DNA from: Candidatus Omnitrophota bacterium
GTDB lineage: Bacteria > Omnitrophota > Gorgyraeia > Duberdicusellales > 4484-171
NCBI GenBank assembly: GCA_030601015.1
Contig: JAUVUO010000017.1
Coordinates: 1 to 12,383, forward strand
Direction: 5' to 3'
DNA: 12,383 bases
Positions 1 through 6,228 of the stretch are shown in pieces; the stretch's first letter is position 1; each line of letters begins with the position of its first letter. The translations under genes and the position numbers were made by a program. Under the pieces are notes generated by a model. That model saw nothing but the letters and a program-made list of their open reading frames with translations. It did not search any database and was not told the DNA's origin.

Positions 1-2
1 TG

Positions 3-806
3 AAATATGAGCCGACAGAAGATGTTACACTTATTGGCGGTAAATTTAAAAGCCCATTCTTCCATACAGACATGCTGTGGAAGGGATGTATACGTTTTGA
101 CGGGTTTGCCGCTAAAGTATCGAAAGAATTATTAGCTGACAGCGAGATTCCAACAAAAGGCTTTATTACAGCAGGTTATTTTCCTATTGATGATAAGAAT
201 TCTCAAGACGAACATCTTTTAGCAGTTCAGATAGGGACAGAATCAAAGTTTAATGATGGATATGCCAAACTTAAGACAGGTTTAACCTATTATAGCTTTG
301 AGAACATGAAAGGATTAACTCCGGGAACATCAGGAAGTGGTGATTTTGTCTATCCGAAAAATACCAATACAGTAGACGCGTCGTCAAAACTTGCCTATGA
401 GTACCAGGTTCTTTCTCCTATAGTCGAAGTATCATTTAAAGATTTATTAGGTACTATTGATGTGCCATGGGCTCTTTTTGGGGAGTATGCCAATAATTTG
501 GAAGTATCAAAAAGCGATGAAGCTTGGAGATTAGGTTTGCGTTTAGGAAAAGCAAAAGCCCAAAAGAAAAATGATTGGAAGATAATCGCGCAATACAGCC
601 GTCTTGAAAAAGACGCATTTTTGGAATTATTCCCAGATACTGATTTTAATGGCGGAGGCACAGATGGCAAAGGTTGGGAATTAATTTTTGATTATGTAAT
701 CGCGGACAATGTGATTCTTTCATTAGATTACTATAATACAGAAAGAATTTCAAGTTCAGATAAAGATGAGCAGATTTTACAAACCGATGTGACAGTTAAA
801 TTCTAA
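3..806 (+). CDS. Putative outer-membrane porin (Porin_5-like), C-terminal part
   Basis: The reading frame is open from the window edge (first full codon at 3), so the gene starts upstream; the first in-window ATG, at 72, is internal. The 267 visible residues alternate polar and hydrophobic positions as in a beta-barrel. They carry features I associate with the 'putative porin' family: an early 'GGKFKSPFF..TDMLW' segment, a late D-x-D-x-x-GGGTDGKG loop, and a following 'NVILSLDYYNTE' strand. The protein ends in Val-Lys-Phe; a terminal Phe is the usual recognition signal for the BAM outer-membrane assembly machinery. The expected role is passive passage of solutes across the outer membrane; the substrate cannot be told. 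A strong intrinsic terminator begins 28 bp after the stop, so this gene ends its transcription unit. Family assignment is fairly secure; specific function is not. Confidence 0.8.
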   Translation, partial: KYEPTEDVTLIGGKFKSPFFHTDMLWKGCIRFDGFAAKVSKELLADSEIPTKGFITAGYFPIDDKNSQDEHLLAVQIGTESKFNDGYAKLKTGLTYYSFENMKGLTPGTSGSGDFVYPKNTNTVDASSKLAYEYQVLSPIVEVSFKDLLGTIDVPWALFGEYANNLEVSKSDEAWRLGLRLGKAKAQKKNDWKIIAQYSRLEKDAFLELFPDTDFNGGGTDGKGWELIFDYVIADNVILSLDYYNTERISSSDKDEQILQTDVTVKF

Positions 807-834
807 TTTTTAGGTATGGTAAGAAAATATTTAG

Positions 835-867
835 GCAAGAGAGCAAAAGTTGCTCTCTTGCTTTTTT
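835..867 (+). terminator. Rho-independent terminator after the porin gene
   Basis: A perfect 11-bp stem (GCAAGAGAGCA at 835-845 with TGCTCTCTTGC at 851-861) has a 5-nt loop, and one more A-T pair can form inside it. It is followed directly by six T (862-867) and a further T-rich run. It sits 28 bp past the porin stop codon. This is the clearest intrinsic terminator in the window. Confidence 0.93.
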
Positions 868-992
868 ATTTTTATAGCTATTTGAACGATATAGGGTACT
901 CCCGGGGGTGGAAGTTTTGGGTTTAGGGCTGATGGCTATCCTATGGGGGGTAGAAGTGTACATAAAATTATCTGAATTGTGACAACATACAC

Positions 993-1016
993 CCTACAGC
1001 CTGCCTGCCGGTAGGG
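993..1016. repeat. Short palindromic element (CCTGCCTGCC type)
   Basis: CCCTAC (993-998) and GTAGGG (1011-1016) are inverted around a core containing CCTGCCTGCCGG. A related element, with CCTGCCTACCTGC and a GCAGGTGG arm, occurs at 4528-4560. Both are G+C-rich islands in AT-rich non-coding DNA. They look like members of a dispersed palindromic repeat family, but two copies are thin evidence. Confidence 0.5.
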
Positions 1017-1130
1017 GAGGGACTGTTTATGATAATTATTCCACGGATATGATTGGGGATAATTACAAATTCATCCAATTTGAAATTTTGGAAATGGTCA
1101 AATATTTTCATCCATGTTTTTTTGTTCGCC

Positions 1131-1168
1131 TTATTGATTGATTGCCGATAATATAATTATTGATTGAT
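1131..1168. repeat. 12-bp direct repeat, two copies
   Basis: TTATTGATTGAT occurs exactly at 1131-1142 and 1157-1168, 26 bp apart start to start. No protein or RNA role is evident. The spacing is not a whole number of 10.5-bp helical turns, which slightly argues against a paired protein-binding site. Confidence 0.5.
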
Positions 1169-1210
1169 ATTGGTAGAGTTTAAAGTAAAATAAATATATA
1201 ATTAAAATTC

Positions 1211-1331
1211 GAAGTCATTCCGGAAAATGAGACTTCGTCACAATTGTTTTTCGTCATTCACACAGAGGCCGGAAACAAAAAATTTAATAGAATCAGCGCT
1301 ATTAGATTACCCGGTCAAGCCGGCAATGACA
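1211..1331. repeat. Decayed intergenic repeat, two blocks
   Basis: The first block carries GAAGTC/GACTTC arms (1211-1216, 1231-1236) around CCGGAAAATG. The second runs from GTCATTC (1253) to AATGAC (1330), with TAGATTACCCGGTCAAGCC at 1303-1321. The reverse complement of the block at 3855-3884 reads almost the same (TAGATTC..TATCAAGC..GGAATGACA), and CCGGAAAATG recurs at 3782-3791. This fits two degenerate copies of one repeat family related to the common GTCATTCC..GGAATC intergenic repeats. The limits are approximate. Confidence 0.5.
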
Positions 1332-1446
1332 AAACAGATATTCGGACACAGTTCTCGTCGATTACGGAAGAAAATAACAGATAGAGAAAAACTATAATTT
1401 AACTAATTATTTTTTACAGCACCTGCTTTAAACTTAGGAGGTAAAT

Positions 1447-1635
1447 ATGTTTAGATTTGGAATGGGCGAATTAATAATTATTCTTATGATTGCATTATTA
1501 TTTTTTGGAGCGACACGGTTACCACAGGTTGCGAAAGCTTTAGGCCGGTCGATAAAAGAATTCAAGAAAGGAGCGAAAGAACTAAAGGATGATATAGAGG
1601 AAGAAACTAATGACGATGATAAGAAAAAGAACTAA
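1447..1635 (+). CDS. tatA: Sec-independent translocase TatA/TatE family protein
   Basis: Pore-forming component of the twin-arginine system, which moves folded proteins across the inner membrane. The 62 residues show the complete family layout: a short periplasmic N-terminus, one membrane helix (about 8-21) entered by a polar Glu8, the conserved Phe-Gly hinge (Phe20-Gly21), an amphipathic helix (about 24-44, 'LPQVAKALGRSIKEFKKG') and a highly charged Asp/Glu/Lys tail. The start is fixed by a strong ribosome binding site, TAGGAGGT at 1435-1442. tatC follows after 17 bp, so the two are surely co-transcribed. No second TatA/B-type gene is visible here, which suggests a minimal TatAC system in which this protein also serves as TatB. 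Glu8 is shared with TatB, but the short length favours TatA. Confidence 0.95.
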   Translation: MFRFGMGELIIILMIALLFFGATRLPQVAKALGRSIKEFKKGAKELKDDIEEETNDDDKKKN

Positions 1636-1652
1636 TACTTAATTTATTATAA

Positions 1653-2372
1653 ATGGGCTACGATAAAAAAGTTACGATTGAACAGCATTTGGATGAATTA
1701 AGAGGATGCATACTTAAATCGTTAGTTTGTTTTGTTTTGTGTGCTATAGTAGTTTCGGCGAGAGTACAAAGTATAATATCCTTTTTTGCAAAACCAGTTG
1801 GAACTTTGGTGTTTATAACACCTCAAGAGGCTTTTGTTGCCAACGTAAAGATGGCTCTTTTTATAGGGCTAATTATTTCCACACCTTTTATACTTTATCA
1901 GGCATGGAAATTTATTTCGTCAGGATTGTTACCTGTTGAGAAAAGATATGCCTATATTTTTGGCCCGATATCATTGATTCTTTTTGTTTTAGGAATTTCA
2001 TTTGGCTATTTTGTCATTGTGCCGATAAGCATGAATTTTTTGCTTGGATTTTCAACGGATGTAATTAGCCCAATGATAACCATAGATAAATATATTTCAT
2101 TCATATTCACCTTGTCTTTTTCTTTTGCTTTGTTTTTTCAATTACCGGTAGTACTTATATTTTTAACAAAAATTGGTGTAATAACACCTAATCAATTAGG
2201 AAAAAGGAGAAGAGAGGCTATTGTATTAATATTTATTATAGCAGCAATAGTTACACCACCGGATATGGTTACTCAAATATTAATGGCAGTACCGCTAGTT
2301 TTGCTTTATGAAATAGGGATAATATTTTCAAAAGCAGCCTATAAGAAAAAGAAAACAATAAAACAATTTTAA
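1653..2372 (+). CDS. tatC: Sec-independent protein translocase TatC
   Basis: Core receptor of the twin-arginine translocase; it binds the RR signal peptide at the cytoplasmic face of the inner membrane. The 239 residues are normal for the family, with six predicted membrane helices. Diagnostic parts are the N-terminal HLDELR (12-17, with Glu15), 'TPFILYQAWKF' (77-87) leading to Glu96, which should match the signal-peptide-binding Glu103 of E. coli, and the C-terminal 'TPPDMVTQ..MAVPLVLLYEIGI' signature. In the fifth helix the position equivalent to E. coli Glu170 is Gln163 ('FFQLPV'), a change also common in other TatC proteins. The start lies 17 bp after the tatA stop without a clear ribosome binding site, which suggests translational coupling. 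A Lys-rich tail ends the protein. Confidence 0.96.
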   Translation: MGYDKKVTIEQHLDELRGCILKSLVCFVLCAIVVSARVQSIISFFAKPVGTLVFITPQEAFVANVKMALFIGLIISTPFILYQAWKFISSGLLPVEKRYAYIFGPISLILFVLGISFGYFVIVPISMNFLLGFSTDVISPMITIDKYISFIFTLSFSFALFFQLPVVLIFLTKIGVITPNQLGKRRREAIVLIFIIAAIVTPPDMVTQILMAVPLVLLYEIGIIFSKAAYKKKKTIKQF

Positions 2373-2456
2373 TTTAATATGTTGTTTGTATTGGTTATAA
2401 ATTAGCAAGAATCCCGGGATGGAAATTTTAGGCCTTTTTAAGAACAAGGAGGATAA

Positions 2457-2843
2457 ATGAAAAAAATATTGATTATAGAAGATGATCCGGACTGCGGAAA
2501 ATCTATTCAGTTATGTTTAGAGAAATACGGTTACGAAGTTGTATTGGCCAAGGATGGATTTGGAGGGTTAGCTAAAGTTAAAAAGGAAAATCCGGATTTG
2601 ATTATTCTTGACCTTATCCTTCCGGCTATAGATGGTTTTGAAGTATCAAGAATAATTAAAGGTGATTTCGAAGCCAAAAATATACCGATATTAGTATTAT
2701 CATCAGTTAAAAACAAATTAGATTTCAAATTTAAAAAAGGTGTTGCCTATGATGATTGGTTACCGATAGATGATTTTTATCAAAAACCTTTTAAATTTAA
2801 AGAATTACTTGAAAGGATACACAAATTAGTAAATAACGATTAA
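2457..2843 (+). CDS. Single-domain response regulator (receiver only)
   Basis: A 128-residue CheY-like receiver with no output domain. The acidic pocket (Glu8, Asp9, Asp10), phospho-acceptor Asp52 ('IILDLILP'), switch Ser82/Ser83 and Lys110 ('YQKPF') are all present, so it should be phosphorylatable. Between the switch Ser and Lys110 it has about ten more residues than an ordinary receiver, including 'AYDDWLPIDDF'. I recall this variant from other stand-alone receivers in environmental bacteria. A good ribosome binding site (AAGGAGG, 2446-2452) sets the start. It lies 84 bp after tatC with no terminator between, so read-through is possible. It could be a phosphorelay intermediate or a protein-binding switch; its partner kinase is unknown, though the kinase at 4802 is a candidate. 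Confidence 0.88.
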   Translation: MKKILIIEDDPDCGKSIQLCLEKYGYEVVLAKDGFGGLAKVKKENPDLIILDLILPAIDGFEVSRIIKGDFEAKNIPILVLSSVKNKLDFKFKKGVAYDDWLPIDDFYQKPFKFKELLERIHKLVNND

Positions 2844-2909
2844 CAAATTATTATTTATTAGAAATATATTTTTTTCGTTGGATTAGACAAAAATATTCTT
2901 TTCAGTATA

Positions 2910-2938
2910 TTGACAAAATCAGACATTTTTTATACTAT
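2910..2938 (+). promoter_or_regulatory. Candidate sigma-70 promoter for the AraC-type regulator
   Basis: A perfect TTGACA (2910-2915) stands 17 bp before TACTAT (2933-2938). An alternative -10, TATACT at 2931, would have a 15-bp spacer. It lies about 60-90 bp before the start codon at 3000. The surrounding DNA is AT-rich, which raises the chance of a random match. Confidence 0.4.
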
Positions 2939-2999
2939 TAGAAGAGGATGTTGTCACTTATAAAGATATAAATTAGACAAAGATTAGGTTTGAATAAAA

Positions 3000-3725
3000 A
3001 TGCTTAAAAATGTTTTGTTAGTCGATGATGATAAGCTGTTTAGAGAAGAGTTTATTGAGTGTTTTGAGGGGTTAGGTATATTAGAAGCATCAAGCGGTGA
3101 GGAAGCCTTAGCGATTTTGTCAAAACCCAATGATATTGATTTAGTTATACTTGATGTAAATATGTCAGGGATAGATGGAATCGAAACATTAAAAAAAATA
3201 AATAAAATGATACCAAAACCTTCAATTATAATATTGACAGGATATAGCTCAACGGATGTGGCAATTGAAGCACTTAGAGGGCACGCTGATGATTATATTG
3301 AAAAACCCTGCGATTTAGATAAAACCCGGGAGATTATAAAAAATATTTTAGATAAAAGAAGAGTGGATGAGAAGGTAATTACAAGTAGATTAGAAGCAAA
3401 AATAGAGAAAGTAAAATATTTTTTAGAGAGAAATTGTTCTAAACGAGTACGGTTAGAAGATGCGGCTGCTTTAGTATTTCTTAGCCCAAAATATTTAAGC
3501 AGGGTATTTAAACAACACACAGGAATGGATTTTACTGATTACAGGTTACTAAAAAAAATTGATTTAGCTAAAGAATTTTTAATGAAACCAAGCTATAATA
3601 TAAACCAAGTAGCAGATAAATTGGGATACCAAAATTCCGAATCATTCACACGCCAATTCAAAAAATTCACAAAACGTACCCCAACACAATTTTGTTGTGA
3701 AATGGCAAAAAAAATAAAAATTTAA
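3000..3725 (+). CDS. Response regulator: receiver plus AraC-type DNA-binding domain
   Basis: A 241-residue transcription factor. Residues 1-120 are a receiver with Asp9-Asp10-Asp11, phospho-acceptor Asp52, Thr80 and Lys102 ('IEKPCD'). Residues about 131-236 are an AraC/HTH_18 domain with both helix-turn-helix units: 'RLEDAAALVFLSPKYLSRVFKQHTG', and 'NINQVADKLGYQNSESFTRQFKKF' followed by 'RTPTQF'. The order resembles YesN-type regulators but is much shorter, lacking their middle region. Phosphorylation presumably controls DNA binding; targets are unknown. No strong ribosome binding site precedes the ATG. No kinase gene is directly adjacent, so it may be served by the kinase at 4802 or by one elsewhere. 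Non-coding gaps of 156 bp and 367 bp isolate it from its neighbours, which suggests its own transcript. Confidence 0.9.
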   Translation: MLKNVLLVDDDKLFREEFIECFEGLGILEASSGEEALAILSKPNDIDLVILDVNMSGIDGIETLKKINKMIPKPSIIILTGYSSTDVAIEALRGHADDYIEKPCDLDKTREIIKNILDKRRVDEKVITSRLEAKIEKVKYFLERNCSKRVRLEDAAALVFLSPKYLSRVFKQHTGMDFTDYRLLKKIDLAKEFLMKPSYNINQVADKLGYQNSESFTRQFKKFTKRTPTQFCCEMAKKIKI

Positions 3726-3854
3726 ATAAAGCCTAATAGTAAAGTACAAACAATTATATTTTTAAAAGTTATAAGCCATAACCGGAAAATGCGGCATTTC
3801 TCAACACCTCCATTAACAGACTGTGTCATAATCTCTGTTACTAAACAATTCCCT

Positions 3855-3884
3855 TGTCATTCCGCGCTTGATACGGAATCTATG
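3855..3884. repeat. GTCATTCC-type intergenic repeat copy
   Basis: ATTCCG (3859-3864) and CGGAAT (3874-3879) are inverted inside a 30-bp unit beginning TGTCATTCC and ending GGAATCTATG. It resembles the GTCATTCCCGC..GCGGGAATC palindromes scattered through many bacterial genomes. A diverged copy in the opposite orientation is at 1303-1331. Confidence 0.55.
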
Positions 3885-3999
3885 ATTCATTAATGCTCCA
3901 ATAGTAGTTTTAAAGGGCCTGTTTATATATTTCGTGAAATAAATTATTCTATTTATTGTTATAAGTGGGATTAGGTCAGAATAAAGAGGAAATAGACCA

Positions 4000-4028
4000 T
4001 TTACATTAATTTTTTGCCTTGATAAAAT
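4000..4028 (+). promoter_or_regulatory. Candidate sigma-70 promoter for the second stand-alone receiver
   Basis: TTTACA (4000-4005) and TAAAAT (4023-4028), each one base from consensus, are separated by exactly 17 bp. A start near 4035 would give a leader of about 58 nt before the ATG at 4093. Confidence 0.55.
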
Positions 4029-4092
4029 AAAGGTGGATGGAAGATGTATAAATTAGAAATATTTAATTCAAAAGTACAAAAAGGGTAATAAA

Positions 4093-4479
4093 ATGGCAGA
4101 AGAAAAGATTTTGATAATTGATGATGATAAGGATTTTTTAGCACAATTAAAAGAAATCATTGAAATGAGCGGTTATACCCCTATGGTGCTTGATGATAGC
4201 ACCAATGCTTTGAAATTTGCAAAAAAAATGGAACCGGATGTAATTTTGTTAGACCTTAGAATGGATAATTTAGACGGATACGAGGTGGCGGAACATTTAC
4301 AGCATTTTCCAGAGACAGCTAAAATTCCTATTATTGCTATGACAGGTTACTATGATGAGGAGAAACATAATCGGCTTATGAAGGCCTCTAATATTCAGGT
4401 TTGTTTAGAAAAACCGTTTAACCCTTTAGATGTTATAGCTCAAATTGAAAATGTTTTATCAAACGCTATAAACGGATAA
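4093..4479 (+). CDS. Single-domain response regulator (receiver only)
   Basis: A 128-residue CheY-like receiver: Asp10-Asp11-Asp12, phospho-acceptor Asp54 ('ILLDLRMDNLDGYE'), switch Thr84 ('AMTGYYD') and Lys107 ('LEKPFNP'). There is no output domain. It differs clearly from the receiver at 2457, having a classic Thr switch and no insertion, so it is not a recent duplicate. AAGGG at 4081-4085 is a fair ribosome binding site 7 bp before the ATG. It is the nearest receiver upstream of the kinase at 4802 and a plausible first acceptor in a relay toward the sigma-54 activator. That pairing is inferred from position only. Confidence 0.88.
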   Translation: MAEEKILIIDDDKDFLAQLKEIIEMSGYTPMVLDDSTNALKFAKKMEPDVILLDLRMDNLDGYEVAEHLQHFPETAKIPIIAMTGYYDEEKHNRLMKASNIQVCLEKPFNPLDVIAQIENVLSNAING

Positions 4480-4532
4480 AAAATAAAATAAACAATGCGT
4501 ATTATATTAAGAATACAGAAACGGTTACCTGC

Positions 4533-4560
4533 CTACCTGCTGGTTTCGACTGGCAGGTGG
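4533..4560. repeat. Short palindromic element (CCTGCCTGCC type)
   Basis: CTACCTGC (4533-4540) pairs with GCAGGTGG (4553-4560), eight pairs including one G-T wobble, over a 12-nt loop. CCTGCC just before the left arm links it to the element at 993-1016. A run of six C follows at 4561-4566. No T-tract follows, so it is not a standard terminator. Confidence 0.5.
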
Positions 4561-4694
4561 CCCCCCTCCTTTCATGGTAATAAAATGTTTTTCCGAATTA
4601 AATAATATATGTTCAAAGAAACAAGCATATATATCTTTTGAATTTTTATCAAATTTTAAATAATTACATTGGAAAAGATATTGTGTCGGTATTC

Positions 4695-4723
4695 TTGACA
4701 TTGGTGTCTAATTATGTTACATA
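4695..4723 (+). promoter_or_regulatory. Candidate promoter for the kinase gene
   Basis: A perfect TTGACA (4695-4700) is followed after 17 bp by TACATA (4718-4723), a poor -10 but preceded by TG at 4715-4716 as in extended -10 promoters. The start would be near 4730, inside or just before the hairpin at 4729, giving a leader of about 70 nt to the ATG at 4802. Confidence 0.35.
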
Positions 4724-4728
4724 TATAT

Positions 4729-4779
4729 AAACCTGAAGATGTTGCTGGGAGGCTGCAGACATAGGTTTTTTTTATTTTT
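4729..4779 (+). terminator. Hairpin with T-tract: terminator or attenuator in the kinase leader
   Basis: AAACCT (4729-4734) pairs with AGGTTT (4763-4768). Inner pairs ATGT/ACAT (4739-4742, 4759-4762) and TGC/GCA (4743-4745, 4755-4757) form across small bulges. Eight T (4766-4773), an A and five more T follow. The stem is imperfect, so its strength is uncertain. It could end transcripts from the upstream receiver gene, or attenuate those from the promoter at 4695. Confidence 0.45.
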
Positions 4780-4801
4780 AATAAATTTCGGGATCGTATT
4801 T

Positions 4802-6052
4802 ATGAATATCGATAACATAATTAAAACAGATATCCTTAAAAGTGTTTTTTCTTCAGATATTATGGAAAAAGAAGCTTTAAAGTCTTTTAAAGATTTGCTT
4901 TTCCAGGATTTATCATTATGCATGAAAGCTGTAGGAGCTTTGTCCGGATCAATATTCCTTTTTGATAAAGTCCAAAACGAGTTGGTTTTAGCAATTGCTA
5001 AAAATAATAATCATATTGATTTAGAAGGTGCACGTAAGAGGTTAGGAGAAGGCATATCAGGTAAAGTTGCTCTTGATAGAAGGCCATTGTTAGTAAAAAA
5101 CATAGAGAACGAAATTTTTTATGATTATAGGCCAAAATATGATCATTATCAGTCAAAATCCTTTTTGTCTATTCCTTTAGAATATTCAGGTGACCTTATA
5201 GGTGTAGTCAATATAACAGATAAATCGACAGGGATTCCCTTTGATGATGAAGATCTGATTAGAGTTTTGAATATATCTAAGTATTTAGGTATATCAATAG
5301 CCAGCCTTAACAATTTTTTAGAAAAACAAAAGGTATTGGTATGTAGTTTAATTAGAGAAGTAGAAACATTGAAAGAATCGATTAACCAATCAAAAAAGTT
5401 TTCATCGCTAGGTAAACTTGTTGGTAATTTTGTGCATGAGATTAATAACCCCTTAGATGGAATAATCCGTTATATTAATTTAAGTTTGGATTGTATAGAA
5501 GATAAAGAAACTGCTAAAAAATATTTATCGGAGACAAAAGAAGGTTTAAGCAGAATTACAGGACTGGTGAAGTCTTTATTAGATTTTTGCTGGAGTCTTA
5601 CTCCCCAAAAAAGAAAAATAGATATAAATATGGCGATAGAAGAAGCTCTCTTTCTTTTGAAAAATGATATAATGTCGCATAATATATCGATAGATAAAAA
5701 ATTTTCATTGAATTTACCGAAAATAGTTGATAGCGGATTAAAAATAGTTTTTACAAATATAATAAAAAATGCCTGTCATGCAATGAAACTCAAGGGCGGA
5801 ACCATGACAATTCATACATCTTTAAAAAATAATTATTTAGAAATTAAATTTAGTGATACCGGAACCGGAATCCCTAGAGATATACAGGGAAAAATATTTG
5901 ATCCCTTTTTTACAACAAAGAGAATGGGTGAAGGTACCGGATTAGGTCTAGCAATAACTAAAGAGATTGTTGAGAATTCCAACGGTAAAGTCGCGGTGAT
6001 TAGTGAAATTGATAAAGGTGCTGCCTTTATTATTCAGATTCCTTTTATTTAG
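4802..6052 (+). CDS. Soluble GAF-domain sensor histidine kinase
   Basis: A 416-residue kinase from the ATG at 4802. An upstream in-frame ATG at 4739 would add 21 residues, but it lies in a hairpin and lacks a ribosome binding site. Residues about 25-175 form a GAF sensor ('GSIFLFD', 'LGEGISGKVA', 'SFLSIPL..GDLIGVVNI'). A short coiled coil leads to the HisKA domain with phospho-acceptor His212 in 'HEINNP'. The HATPase domain has the N box ('NIIKNACHAM', Asn323), Asp352 in 'DTGTGIP', the F box 'FDPFFTTK' and 'GEGTGLGL' (376-383). No membrane helix or signal peptide is present, so it senses a cytoplasmic cue; the GAF ligand is unknown. The HEINNP box resembles NtrB/ZraS-type kinases that pair with sigma-54 activators, and such an activator is the next gene, making it the likely partner. 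Confidence 0.9.
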   Translation: MNIDNIIKTDILKSVFSSDIMEKEALKSFKDLLFQDLSLCMKAVGALSGSIFLFDKVQNELVLAIAKNNNHIDLEGARKRLGEGISGKVALDRRPLLVKNIENEIFYDYRPKYDHYQSKSFLSIPLEYSGDLIGVVNITDKSTGIPFDDEDLIRVLNISKYLGISIASLNNFLEKQKVLVCSLIREVETLKESINQSKKFSSLGKLVGNFVHEINNPLDGIIRYINLSLDCIEDKETAKKYLSETKEGLSRITGLVKSLLDFCWSLTPQKRKIDINMAIEEALFLLKNDIMSHNISIDKKFSLNLPKIVDSGLKIVFTNIIKNACHAMKLKGGTMTIHTSLKNNYLEIKFSDTGTGIPRDIQGKIFDPFFTTKRMGEGTGLGLAITKEIVENSNGKVAVISEIDKGAAFIIQIPFI

Positions 6053-6060
6053 GAGTAGAT

Positions 6061-6189
6061 ATATGGGCGCTGGTGCATAATAGTATAAGCGCCTGATTAC
6101 ACCGATTAAAAAGCTAATGGTTTCAATCTTTATAATCAGAGATTAATCTGTGTAATCAGGGATTGTTGCATTTCGCAACAGTCCCATAT
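6061..6189. repeat. Inverted-repeat element, possibly MITE-like, between kinase and activator
   Basis: The ends ATATGGG (6061-6067) and CCCATAT (6183-6189) are inverted. Inside, CCTGATTACACCGATTAA (6092-6109) is the inverted copy of 6143-6160 with one mismatch in 18. Two tandem 20-bp units follow the AATCT..TAATCAG.GATT pattern (6125-6144, 6145-6164, four differences), and a GTTGC/GCAAC hairpin (6165-6179) sits near the right end. No coding sequence is inside. The structure fits a small non-autonomous element, and the AATCTGTGTAATCAG unit resembles a repeat seen in several bacterial groups. Flanking target duplication is not clear. Confidence 0.6.
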
Positions 6190-6228
6190 GGCAAATTTTA
6201 ATAACAATTTTTTTAAATTTTAAGAACA

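Larger units (their letters stand above)
874..1446. other. Intergenic stretch between porin terminator and tatA
   Basis: About 570 bp without a convincing gene. It holds a G-rich segment near 900-950 whose start resembles the leader at 2412-2432, a small palindrome (993-1016), a 12-bp direct repeat (1131-1168) and decayed repeat blocks (1211-1331). The longest ATG-started frame noticed, 1049-1141, would encode 30 residues, lacks a ribosome binding site and resembles nothing I recognise. A TATAAT hexamer at 1393-1398 lies 48 bp before tatA, but no -35 element was found at a suitable distance. Confidence 0.6.
3726..4092. other. Intergenic stretch with repeat remnants and a promoter
   Basis: No gene is visible. 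It holds AAATGC-G-GCATTT (3788-3800) next to CCGGAAAATG, a 7-bp inverted repeat (TAACAGA 3814-3820, TCTGTTA 3834-3840), the repeat at 3855-3884 and a good sigma-70 promoter at 4000-4028. No hairpin followed by a T-run marks the end of the upstream gene. Confidence 0.6.
4480..4801. other. Intergenic stretch before the histidine kinase
   Basis: About 320 bp without a gene. It contains the palindromic element at 4533-4560, an AT-rich inverted repeat (ATATATG 4605-4611, CATATAT 4626-4632), a candidate promoter (4695-4723) and a hairpin with a T-tract (4729-4779). In-frame codons upstream of the kinase's ATG at 4802 run through the hairpin and are treated here as untranslated leader. Confidence 0.55.

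Noticed and set aside
395..670. Minus-strand open frame inside the porin gene
   Set aside because: Shadow of the + strand coding sequence with no ribosome binding site or domain; the same applies to minus-strand frames at 2531, 3293, 4717, 10934 and 11774.
1049..1141. 30-codon ORF in the gap before tatA
   Set aside because: No ribosome binding site, no recognisable similarity, and short enough to occur by chance; it also overlaps a direct repeat.
1393..1398. Perfect TATAAT before tatA
   Set aside because: No -35 element at 15-19 bp and no extended -10; single hexamers are frequent in AT-rich DNA, though it may still be real.
2882..2981. ATTAGACAAA repeated at 2882-2891 and 2972-2981, with TTGTC/GACAA symmetry, as AraC-type autoregulatory sites
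   Set aside because: Short AT-rich matches without a consistent half-site architecture; too weak to call.
4739..4801. Longer N-terminus for the histidine kinase
   Set aside because: The ATG lies in a hairpin followed by a T-tract, lacks a ribosome binding site, and the added residues are not part of the GAF domain.
6125..6164. Two tandem 20-bp units considered as a CRISPR fragment
   Set aside because: The units are contiguous with no spacers, lie within an inverted-repeat element, and no cas gene is present.
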